Source: an uncultured Collinsella sp. (GTDB taxonomy: Bacteria > Actinomycetota > Coriobacteriia > Coriobacteriales > Coriobacteriaceae). From it: a DNA stretch of 5,600 nt. Made by a program: the position numbers and the translations under genes. The notes below the pieces were generated by a model. It saw nothing but the letters and a program-made list of their open reading frames with translations, made no database searches and was not told the origin of the DNA. Positions 1-5,550 of the stretch are shown here, one piece after another. The stretch lies in assembly GCA_900551625.1 (NCBI GenBank), contig URWZ01000122.1:1-5600 (forward strand), read 5' to 3'. Position 1 is the stretch's first letter. Every line of letters begins with the position of its first letter.

Positions 1-1
1 T

Positions 2-598
2 AACGACCCGGACGTCAACGACAAGCTGAAGGTCGTCTTCCTCGAGGACTATAAGGTCTCCCTTGCGGAGATCATCATCCCGGCCGCCGATATCTCCGAG
101 CAGATCAGCTTGGCCTCCAAGGAGGCGAGCGGCACCTCTAACATGAAGTTCATGCTCAACGGCGCTTTGACCCTGTGCACACTCGACGGCGCCAACGTGG
201 AGATTGCCGAGCTCGTGGGCGACGAGAACATCTACACCTTTGGTGCCTCTTCCAAGCAGGTCGAGCAGCTCTACGCCAATGGCAGCTATAACGCCGGCGC
301 GCTCTATCGCAAGCCCGGCATCAAGCTGCTGGTGGACTTCATCACCAACCCCGCCTTTATGGCGACCGGCAACGCCGAGCGCCTGCAGCGTCTGCACGAC
401 GACATCAAAGGCAAGGACTGGTTTATGGCCCTGCTCGACATTGAGGAGTACATCCAGACCAAGGAGCGCGTGCTGGCAGACTACGAGGACCAGGACGCTT
501 GGATGCGCAAGGCGCTGATCAACATCGCCAACGCCGGCACCTTCTCGTCTGACCGCACGATCTCCCAGTACAACGACGAGATTTGGCACCTGAGCTAA
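2..598 (+). CDS. glgP: Glycogen/maltodextrin phosphorylase, C-terminal part (5' end outside window)
   Basis: This is the C-terminal 198 residues of a GT35 alpha-glucan phosphorylase, a cytoplasmic PLP enzyme that splits alpha-1,4-glucans with phosphate to give glucose-1-phosphate. The frame is open to the window edge, so the true start lies upstream; the internal TTG at 110 is not a real start. The family's PLP-site block is plain: EASGTSNMKFMLNGAL, followed by TLDGANVE. The Schiff-base lysine should be the K in NMKF (codon 146-148). The C-terminal block also fits the family (KERVLADYEDQDAW, then NIANAGTFSSDRTI and a final EIWHLS). One small oddity is Cys where many homologues have Gly or Ala just before TLDGANVE (codon 176-178). 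The gene ends in TAA and is followed after 26 nt by a terminator. It converges on the sugar ABC operon. Whether it works on glycogen or imported maltodextrin (glgP or malP) cannot be told from this fragment. The family assignment is very secure. Confidence 0.95.
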   Translation, partial: NDPDVNDKLKVVFLEDYKVSLAEIIIPAADISEQISLASKEASGTSNMKFMLNGALTLCTLDGANVEIAELVGDENIYTFGASSKQVEQLYANGSYNAGALYRKPGIKLLVDFITNPAFMATGNAERLQRLHDDIKGKDWFMALLDIEEYIQTKERVLADYEDQDAWMRKALINIANAGTFSSDRTISQYNDEIWHLS

Positions 599-624
599 TT
601 TCGTTTCCTTTACCCATCCTCTTG

Positions 625-659
625 AAAGCGGAGTCGCGGCAACGCGGCTCCGCTTTTTT
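625..659 (+). terminator. Rho-independent terminator of the phosphorylase gene
   Basis: A 13-bp stem (625-637 with 644-656, one G-U pair at 634/647) closes a 6-nt loop, and a run of six T follows the paired region (654-659). It starts 26 nt after the phosphorylase stop codon. The stem is GC-rich (GCGGAG/CTCCGC core). In the opposite direction the T tract is poor, so it mainly stops plus-strand transcription. Confidence 0.93.
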
Positions 660-695
660 GCCCGCGTGTTGCCCGTGGCCCGCCTCGACCAAATC

Positions 696-752
696 GTCTC
701 AATCTGTAACACCTACTCGGCCAAAACGGCCCTACCTGTTACAGATCAAGAC
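696..752. repeat. Inverted-repeat unit 1
   Basis: Arms 696-711 and 737-752 pair at 14 of 16 positions. The two mismatches (700/748 and 701/747) are C-A pairs on the plus strand and become G-U pairs in a minus-strand transcript. The 25-nt loop carries an extra internal GGCC/GGCC stem of 4 bp (719-722 with 728-731). Confidence 0.9.
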
Positions 753-776
753 AAACCGGTCCTTTCCCTAGGGTTT

Positions 777-833
777 ATCTCAATCTGTAACATCTAACGT
801 CTGAAATCCGCCCTTACTGTTACAGATCGAGAC
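777..833. repeat. Inverted-repeat unit 2
   Basis: Arms 777-792 and 818-833 pair at 14 of 16 positions. Mismatches 777/833 and 782/828 are A-C on the plus strand and U-G on the minus strand. The loop is 793-817 with a central GAAAT. The spacer before this unit (753-776) has AAACC and GGTTT at its two ends and an 8-bp palindrome, CCCTAGGG (766-773). Confidence 0.9.
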
Positions 834-856
834 AAAAGGATAAGCCGGCTAAAACA

Positions 857-913
857 ATCTCGATCTGTAACAGGTAACTGCCGAAATCAGTCCTTCGTGT
901 TACAGATCGAGAT
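857..913. repeat. Inverted-repeat unit 3 (perfect arms)
   Basis: Arms 857-872 and 898-913 are perfectly complementary over 16 bp. The 25-nt loop can form a small inner stem, ACTG (877-880) with CAGT (888-891). The preceding spacer contains the 8-bp palindrome AGCCGGCT (843-850). This is the best-preserved unit of the four. Confidence 0.92.
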
Positions 914-936
914 GAAAGGACAGGCAGCTCGACGCC

Positions 937-993
937 GTCTCACTCTGTAACATCTAGACCCAATTTTGCCCTCCTCCTGTTACAGATCAAGAC
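937..993. repeat. Inverted-repeat unit 4
   Basis: Arms 937-952 and 978-993 pair at 13 of 16 positions. Mismatches are 941/989 and 942/988, which become G-U wobbles on the minus strand, and 943/987, which stays unpaired. The loop (953-977) is the most diverged, with a central TTTT instead of AAAW. The unit ends 28 bp before the minus-strand terminator region. Confidence 0.88.
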
Positions 994-1020
994 AACCTAA
1001 CGGACGGGTAGCCCCAGCAC

Positions 1021-1064
1021 AAAGAAAGGCTCCCCTCTCGCCCAGCGGACGGGAGGGGAGCCTT
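1021..1064 (-). terminator. Rho-independent terminator of the sugar ABC operon
   Basis: Read on the minus strand, a 15-bp stem (1050-1064 with 1026-1040, one G-U pair at 1052/1038) is built on the AAGGCTCCCCTC/GAGGGGAGCCTT arms. It ends in a T-rich tail, TTTCTTT (1027-1021). It lies about 70 nt after the ATPase stop codon. On the plus strand only two T follow the stem, so the direction is clear. Confidence 0.9.
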
Positions 1065-1132
1065 ATATGTGACCACGGCAAAAGGATGGCAAAGCCGCAG
1101 TCGCCCAAAAGGAGGGCCTGATTGGATCGGGC

Positions 1133-2332
1133 CTAAATAAGATTCTTGCCAGAGACCTTATCGAAGAGATGGGTCGCGTTCTTCTCGAACTTGAACCAGA
1201 TGGGGTCGCCCGCCTTGAGCGCACCCTTGGCCTCAAGGTCGACAACGGGAATGATCAGGACAAACTGGCCGTCGGGGGACGTCACATGAACGTGCTCGGT
1301 CGAACCCATGAGCTCGGTGACCTCAATGGTGCCCTGGAGCGCACCCTCCTCGCCCTTGTCGGCAAGCAGAATCTGCTCGGGACGCACGCCGGCCGTGATC
1401 TCCTTCACGTCGCCGCCGTCCCAATTAAGGGCGAGCTGAGCGCAGGTCTCGGGGGCCAGCGCGACATTCATATCGTCGGTCTTGACGGTAAAGGCGTCGC
1501 CCGAGCGCACCAGCTGGGCATCGAAGAAGTTCATCTGCGGCACGCCGATGAAGCCGGCGACGAAGATGTTCGCGGGATGGTTGAAGACCTCCTGCGGCGT
1601 GGCGATCTGCTGGACAACGCCGTCCTTCATGACCACAATGCGATCGCCGAGGGTCATGGCCTCGGTCTGGTCGTGAGTAACATAGATGAACGTACCCTTG
1701 ATCTCGTGGCGCAGCTTGATGAGTTCGGCACGCATCTGGTTACGAAGCTTAGCGTCCAGGTTGGACAGCGGCTCGTCCATCAGGAAGACCTTAGGATCAC
1801 GCACGATGGCGCGGCCGATAGCGACACGCTGGCGCTGGCCGCCCGAAAGCGCCTTGGGCTTGCGGTCGAGGTACTCGGTGATACCCAAGATCTCGGCAGC
1901 GGAGCGAACCTTGCGGTCGATCTCGTCTTTGGGGACCTTCTTGAGCTCAAGCGTAAACGCCATGTTCTCGTACACCGTCATGTTGGGGTACAGAGCGTAG
2001 CTCTGGAACACCATGGCGATGTCGCGGTCCTTGGGCGCCACGTCGTTGACGCGCTTGCCGTCGATGAGCACATCGCCCGAGGTAATGTCCTCCAGGCCGG
2101 CAACCATGCGCATCGTCGTGGACTTACCGCAGCCAGAGGGACCAACGAGAACGACGAACTCCTGGTCGTGAACGGTGAGGTTGAAGTCCTCTACAGCGAG
2201 CACGCCATCCTCGGTAACCTTAAGGTTATGCTTCTTCTCCTCGGTCTTCTTCTTTTTGCCAAAGAAGCCCTTCTTTTTGGACTCGGTGTTGGGATACACC
2301 TTCTGAACATGTTTGAGAACGATCTCGGCCAT
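1133..2332 (-). CDS. msmX: Sugar ABC importer ATPase, MsmX/MalK/UgpC family, with Lys-rich insert
   Basis: This is a 399-residue cytoplasmic ATPase that powers CUT1 carbohydrate importers. Motifs in order are: Walker A GPSGCGKST (64-72), Q-loop Gln110, signature LSGGQ (162-166), Walker B VFLMDEP (182-188), D-loop around SNLD (190-193) and H-loop His220. The C-terminal regulatory OB/TOBE region includes GVRPEQ (315-320). All catalytic residues are present. The oddity is at the N-terminus. After VYPN (12-15), where the A-loop aromatic sits, there is a segment at about 16-40 rich in Lys and Glu (KKKGFFGKKKKTEEKK) that pushes Walker A about 25 residues later than usual. ATG at 2332 is supported by GAAAGG (2345-2340) seven nt upstream. 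The gene is last in the operon, 68 nt after the permease, and stops with TAG. The symbol is family-level, since such ATPases often serve several importers. Confidence 0.96.
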   Translation of the reverse strand: MAEIVLKHVQKVYPNTESKKKGFFGKKKKTEEKKHNLKVTEDGVLAVEDFNLTVHDQEFVVLVGPSGCGKSTTMRMVAGLEDITSGDVLIDGKRVNDVAPKDRDIAMVFQSYALYPNMTVYENMAFTLELKKVPKDEIDRKVRSAAEILGITEYLDRKPKALSGGQRQRVAIGRAIVRDPKVFLMDEPLSNLDAKLRNQMRAELIKLRHEIKGTFIYVTHDQTEAMTLGDRIVVMKDGVVQQIATPQEVFNHPANIFVAGFIGVPQMNFFDAQLVRSGDAFTVKTDDMNVALAPETCAQLALNWDGGDVKEITAGVRPEQILLADKGEEGALQGTIEVTELMGSTEHVHVTSPDGQFVLIIPVVDLEAKGALKAGDPIWFKFEKNATHLFDKVSGKNLI

Positions 2333-2350
2333 GTCTTTACCTTTCGATAT

Positions 2351-2375
2351 GCGGCACCGCGCTGAGGGGCGCCGC
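2351..2375 (-). promoter_or_regulatory. Hairpin directly upstream of the ATPase ribosome binding site
   Basis: In the minus-strand transcript, 2375-2368 pairs with 2358-2351 (GCGGC/GCCGC core, one G-U pair at 2370/2356) around a 9-nt loop. No U run follows, so it is not a normal terminator. The ATPase Shine-Dalgarno GAAAGG (2345-2340) starts 5 nt after the stem. It may protect the 5' end of a processed ATPase message or tune readthrough; that role is inferred. Confidence 0.6.
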
Positions 2376-2400
2376 AGAAACTTGCAAAACAGTTACGGCA

Positions 2401-3240
2401 TCAGCCCTTGACGGCACCTGCCACCACGCCGTCGATGATGTACTTCTGGCAGAGGATGTACATGATGACGATGGGGATAACGACCATCATGATGCAGGCC
2501 ATCATGGGGCCGAGCTCGACGTGGCCATAGCCGCCGCGGAAGTACTGGATCAAGATAGGAATGGTCTTGTACTTGGTGGAGTCGAGGGTGAGGTAGGGCA
2601 GCAGGTAGTCGTTCCAGACCCACATGGTCTCGAGAATGCCGACCGAAAGATAGGTGGGCTTCATGATGGGAAGGACGATTTTAAAGAACACCTGGACCGG
2701 GTTGCAGCCGTCGATCATGGCCGCCTCCTCGATCTCGAGCGGGATGTTCTTTACAAAGCCGGCGAACATAAAGACCGCCAGGCCTGCGCCAAAGCCAAGG
2801 TAGATAAAGCAGATGTTGAACGGCGTGTTAAAGCCGATGCGGTCCGCCAAATTGGACAGCGTGAACATGAGCATCTGGAACGGCACGACCATCGAGAACA
2901 CGAACAGGTAATAGAAGAAGTTCGAGATCTTGTTGTTGACGCGCACCACGTACCAAGCGCACATGGAGCAGCACACCAAAATCAGCACGACCGACGTGAC
3001 CGTGATAATGAGCGAGTACATAAACGCCGAGGCAAAGCCCTGCTCGTTAAGAGCGTGCACGTAGTTTGCAAGGCCGTTGAACGTCTCGGGCGTGAGCAGA
3101 TCGAACGCCGTGGTGGTGCTGATTGCGGTCGCTTTCTTAAAGGAATTGAGCGCGATCATAAACACGGGGTAGATCCACGCGAGCGACAGGATCGTAAAGA
3201 AAATCGAGAGCGCGCGGTTGATAGCCTTATCGCGTTTCAT
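2401..3240 (-). CDS. Carbohydrate ABC importer permease, MsmG/MalG-like
   Basis: This is a 279-residue inner-membrane permease of the CUT1 family, one of the two subunits that form the sugar channel. Six membrane segments are visible at roughly 10-33, 73-98, 107-128, 140-162, 195-215 and 245-266. The EAA loop that docks on the ATPase is at 172-191 (EAAMIDGCNPVQVFFKIVLP), with the family's EAA-x3-G spacing. The C-terminus QKYIIDGVVAGAVKG is typical of MalG-type partners. Length is normal for the family. The ATG overlaps the TAA of the upstream permease gene by one base, and a near-perfect Shine-Dalgarno lies inside that gene's last codons, so translation is probably coupled. Substrate cannot be read from this sequence. 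Confidence 0.95.
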   Translation of the reverse strand: MKRDKAINRALSIFFTILSLAWIYPVFMIALNSFKKATAISTTTAFDLLTPETFNGLANYVHALNEQGFASAFMYSLIITVTSVVLILVCCSMCAWYVVRVNNKISNFFYYLFVFSMVVPFQMLMFTLSNLADRIGFNTPFNICFIYLGFGAGLAVFMFAGFVKNIPLEIEEAAMIDGCNPVQVFFKIVLPIMKPTYLSVGILETMWVWNDYLLPYLTLDSTKYKTIPILIQYFRGGYGHVELGPMMACIMMVVIPIVIMYILCQKYIIDGVVAGAVKG

Positions 3241-4094
3241 TACTGCTGCACCTCCTTGGACCTCGTGGCCTTAAGCTGAATCATGGAGATGGCCACGACC
3301 AGGATGCAGAAGATAACCGCCTTAGCCTGACCGATACCCTGCCATGCGATACCGGCACGCGAATAGAACGTGTTGTAGATGTTCAGGGCGAGCATCTCGG
3401 TGGAGTGCGCGGGGGCGCCGCCGGTAAGGGCGAGGTTCTGGTCGAACAGCTTAAAGCCGTTGGTGATGGACAGGAACAGGCAGATGGTGATGGTCGGCAT
3501 CAGGTTAGGGATCTTAACCTTCCAAAACGTCTGCCATGCCGTGGCACCGTCGACCTTGGCGGCCTCGATGTAGTCGGACGGAATGGACTGCAGACCGGCG
3601 ATGTAGATGATCATCATGTAGCCGACCTGCTGCCACAGGGTCAGGATGATAAGGCCCCAGAAGCCAGCAGCAGAGTTAAGGGCGATGAGCTGGGCGCCGA
3701 TGTTGGAGAGCAGGCAGTTGATCAAGATCTGCCAGATGTAGCCCAGCACGATGCCGCCGATCAGGTTAGGCATAAAGAAGATCGTACGGAAGATGTTGGT
3801 GCCTTTGAGCGCCTTGCGGGTGAGCGCCTGCGCAATTGCCAGGGCGATCACGTTGATGAGCACCGTCGACAGGAAGGCAAACGCCACGGTAAAGAAGAAC
3901 GACGTGGCAAACTGCGGATCGGACAGCGCGCGCACGTAGTTCTCGATACCGACAAAGTGCGCGTTACTAATGATAATAAACTGGCAGAACGAGAGATAGA
4001 AGCCCTGGATAAAAGGGATCACGAACCCGATCATAAACGCCAGGCACGTGGGCAGCATAAAGAGCGGCCACCAGCGCTTGAGTGCTTTGCCCAT
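3240..4094 (-). CDS. Carbohydrate ABC importer permease, MsmF/MalF-like
   Basis: This is a 284-residue inner-membrane permease, the MalF-type partner of the CUT1 channel. Hydrophobic segments lie at roughly 10-33, 63-90, 102-126, 143-165, 200-220 and 258-275. The EAA motif is at 177-196 (EAAKVDGATAWQTFWKVKIP), followed by the family feature LTGGAPAHSTEMLALNIY (222-239). It lacks the large extra periplasmic loop of E. coli MalF and matches the short MsmF type. ATG at 4094 has the Shine-Dalgarno GAAAGGA (4108-4102) seven nt upstream. The gene sits 87 nt after the binding-protein gene, with a strong hairpin in that gap, and overlaps the next permease by one base. The family call is very secure; the transported sugar is not determined. 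Confidence 0.95.
   Translation of the reverse strand: MGKALKRWWPLFMLPTCLAFMIGFVIPFIQGFYLSFCQFIIISNAHFVGIENYVRALSDPQFATSFFFTVAFAFLSTVLINVIALAIAQALTRKALKGTNIFRTIFFMPNLIGGIVLGYIWQILINCLLSNIGAQLIALNSAAGFWGLIILTLWQQVGYMMIIYIAGLQSIPSDYIEAAKVDGATAWQTFWKVKIPNLMPTITICLFLSITNGFKLFDQNLALTGGAPAHSTEMLALNIYNTFYSRAGIAWQGIGQAKAVIFCILVVAISMIQLKATRSKEVQQ
3250..3257 (-). promoter_or_regulatory. Ribosome binding site of the MsmG-like gene, inside the upstream gene
   Basis: AAGGAGGT on the minus strand ends 9 nt before the ATG at 3240. The same bases encode Lys-Glu-Val near the C-terminus of the upstream permease. With the TAATG overlap it fixes the start and suggests equal synthesis of the two channel subunits. 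Confidence 0.9.
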
Positions 4095-4114
4095 AGAAGG
4101 GTCCTTTCAATATG

Positions 4115-4150
4115 CAGGGGGCGGGCAAACCTACGTCTGCCCGCCCCCTG
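4115..4150 (-). promoter_or_regulatory. Strong intergenic hairpin between binding-protein and permease genes
   Basis: A perfect 13-bp GC-rich stem (4150-4138 with 4127-4115; arms CAGGGGGCGGGCA and its complement) closes a 10-nt loop. It begins 31 nt after the binding-protein stop codon. No U tract follows, so full termination is unlikely. The permease Shine-Dalgarno starts 6 nt after the stem. In E. coli the malE-malF gap also carries stem-loops that help keep binding protein more abundant than permease. A similar role is inferred here. Confidence 0.85.
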
Positions 4151-4181
4151 TCGCTAATCAGATAGCTTGGGCAGCAACTGC

Positions 4182-5498
4182 TTACTCGGAAGCAGCCTTC
4201 TCGGTCTTCCAGCCATCGACGAAGGCGTTCTTGACGCCGTCCCACTTGGTGTTGTCGGCAGCATAAGCAATGAGAGCCTGCTTGAGGTTCTTCTTCCACT
4301 CCTCAGAGGGGATGTAGACGAAGTCCCAAGCGACGGTCTTCTTGCCGTCCTTGGCCATGGCAACGGCCTGCTGCGAGAAGACGTTGGTGGTCTCCTTGGC
4401 GCTCTTGAACGGAGCGGTCAGACCCATCTTGTCGGCGATGATGCTGGTCGGGGTGTCAGCGGTGACGCACCAGTACATGAAGTCCTCGGTGGCCTTCTGA
4501 GCATCCTCGGAAGCCTGGGAGCTCACGCACCAGTAGTTCTCGCCGCCGGAGCACAGGCCCTGGTTCTCCTCGCCGTCGACGCCGATGTAGATCGGCAGCA
4601 TGCCGAGCTGGTCGTCAGTCATACCGGCCTTGGTGAGGTCAGCGTATGCCCAAGAGCCGTTCTGATAGAAGACGGCCTTGCCGGTTGCGAACTCGTTGGT
4701 GGCGTCGTCGCCGGTCTTGGAGGCAAGCTGCGAAGGATCGCAGGTGGAGTCGGTGATGTACAGGTCGAAAATCTGCTTGAAGTTGTCGAGATACTCGCCC
4801 TTGATCTCGTCGTCCTCCTGGTTGTGCTCCTTCTCAAACTCGTAGTAGAGCGGCATGTTGGCAAGGTGTGTGGTGTAGCGCCAGCTGGAGGAGTCATCCA
4901 TGCCGGCAGAAGTGAAGGCACCCTCAACGCCAAGCTCGTCCTTGCGGGCCTGGATGTCGTCAGCACAAGCCTTCAGCTTGTCGAAGGAGTTGATGTCCTC
5001 GGCCTTGTAGCCAGCCTTCTCGAGCAGCTGCTTGTTGTAGATGATGCCGTAGCTCTCCTGGACCCAGTCGATACCCAGATCCTTGCCATCGGACTGCAGA
5101 GCCAGGGAGTCGTCAATGAGCTCACCGCGGAGCTTGGTATCGGACAGGTCGGCGCAGTAATCCTTCCAGTTCTTAAGACCGGTGGGGCCGTTGACCTGGA
5201 ACAGGGTCGGAGCGGAGCTCTTGGACATCTCGGACTTGAGCTTCTCCTCGTAGGTGTTGGAGGCGGCGGTCACGATCTTGACCTCGACGCCCTTCTCCTC
5301 CTTGTACGCCTTGGCGATCTCCTTCCACTCCTTGTCGACCTCGGGCTTGAATTGGAGGAAGTAGACCTCGGCAGCGTCACCAGAAGCAGAGGAGCCGGAG
5401 CCGGCGGAGCCACCGCAGCCCACGAGACCCAGACCAAGAACCGCAGCCGCGGAACCAGCAAAGCCCAGGAACTGCCTTCTGCTCATTTCGTTCTTCAT
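4182..5498 (-). CDS. Carbohydrate-binding lipoprotein of the ABC importer (CUT1 family), Tat-type signal
   Basis: This is an extracellular solute-binding protein of 438 residues, anchored by lipid and feeding sugar to the permeases. The start is ATG at 5498. An in-frame reading back to 5579 only translates leader and adapter sequence. GAAAGGG (5514-5508) gives the ribosome binding site. The signal has a twin-arginine motif SRRQFLG (6-12), a hydrophobic run, and the lipobox LVGC with Cys28 as the lipidated residue. A Gly/Ser linker follows up to about residue 42. The mature part has the family-1 binding-protein look: EVYFLQFKPEVDKEW, then APTLFQVNGPTGL, ESYGIIYNKQLLEKAGY, and a C-terminal helix region with AVAMAKDGK. 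It is first in the operon, and its upstream promoter is lost beyond the contig end. An oligosaccharide ligand is expected, and maltodextrin is only suggested by the nearby phosphorylase. Alternative start: ATG at 5486, which would leave the Tat arginines next to the N-terminus. Confidence 0.94.
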   Translation of the reverse strand: MKNEMSRRQFLGFAGSAAAVLGLGLVGCGGSAGSGSSASGDAAEVYFLQFKPEVDKEWKEIAKAYKEEKGVEVKIVTAASNTYEEKLKSEMSKSSAPTLFQVNGPTGLKNWKDYCADLSDTKLRGELIDDSLALQSDGKDLGIDWVQESYGIIYNKQLLEKAGYKAEDINSFDKLKACADDIQARKDELGVEGAFTSAGMDDSSSWRYTTHLANMPLYYEFEKEHNQEDDEIKGEYLDNFKQIFDLYITDSTCDPSQLASKTGDDATNEFATGKAVFYQNGSWAYADLTKAGMTDDQLGMLPIYIGVDGEENQGLCSGGENYWCVSSQASEDAQKATEDFMYWCVTADTPTSIIADKMGLTAPFKSAKETTNVFSQQAVAMAKDGKKTVAWDFVYIPSEEWKKNLKQALIAYAADNTKWDGVKNAFVDGWKTEKAASE

Positions 5499-5507
5499 TA
5501 CAATCCA

Positions 5508-5514
5508 CCCTTTC
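5508..5514 (-). promoter_or_regulatory. Ribosome binding site that decides the binding-protein start
   Basis: GAAAGGG lies 9 nt before ATG at 5498. No comparable purine-rich site precedes the ATG at 5486 at a good distance, and the reading frame upstream of 5498 runs into adapter. This supports the 438-residue protein. Confidence 0.75.
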
Positions 5515-5521
5515 ACACCGT

Positions 5522-5540
5522 GGCGGCACCCTTTGCCGCC
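5522..5540 (-). promoter_or_regulatory. Leader hairpin upstream of the binding-protein gene
   Basis: A perfect 7-bp stem (GGCGGCA/TGCCGCC, 5540-5534 with 5528-5522) closes a 5-nt loop. It ends 7 nt before the Shine-Dalgarno. Only 52 bp of native sequence upstream of the gene remain, and no promoter or operator can be recognised in them. Confidence 0.55.
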
Positions 5541-5550
5541 GCCTTCGGAG

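Larger units (their letters stand above)
696..993. repeat. Array of four 57-bp inverted-repeat units (eight alternating 16-bp motifs)
   Basis: The gene-free region 599-1132 is dominated by this array. A 16-bp motif with consensus RTCTCRATCTGTAACA occurs eight times in strictly alternating orientation, at 696, 737, 777, 818, 857, 898, 937 and 978, so the steps are 39-41 bp. The nine bases TCTGTAACA are identical in all eight copies. Paired as inverted repeats they give four units of exactly 57 bp, each with a 25-nt loop, separated by spacers of 24, 23 and 23 bp. The loops are diverged but related: TA at loop positions 3-4 in all four, and AAAW in the centre of three with TTTT in the fourth. 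This suggests tandem duplication of a roughly 80-bp unit. The array lies between two terminators that face each other. The layout resembles BIME/REP clusters of enterobacteria in architecture only. Function is unknown. No ORF in it looks real, and 660-695 and 994-1020 show nothing recognisable. Confidence 0.93.

Noticed and set aside
583..771. 62-codon open frame running from the phosphorylase end into the repeat array
   Set aside because: It overlaps the phosphorylase stop, the terminator and the first repeat unit, and its product looks random.
696..993. CRISPR array (16-bp repeats with 23-25 bp variable intervals)
   Set aside because: The repeats alternate in orientation, are short and vary at several positions. 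The intervals resemble each other instead of being unrelated, and no cas gene is present.
1169..2365. Plus-strand open frame of 398 codons opposite the ATPase gene
   Set aside because: It is the antisense shadow of a gene with all ABC ATPase motifs. Its translation is rich in His, Asp, Leu and Arg with no domain, as expected from GC-rich third-position bias.
2333..2400. Separate promoter for the ATPase gene
   Set aside because: The 68-bp gap has a TTGCAA and a CATATC on the minus strand, but they are about 30 bp apart with a hairpin between them, which does not fit a sigma-70 promoter.
2521..3279. Plus-strand open frame opposite the MsmG-like permease
   Set aside because: The translation is highly charged with no recognisable fold, while the minus strand encodes a clear permease with an EAA motif and a good ribosome binding site.
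3405..4157. Plus-strand open frame opposite the MsmF-like permease
   Set aside because: Antisense shadow of a clear permease gene, with a charged low-complexity translation.
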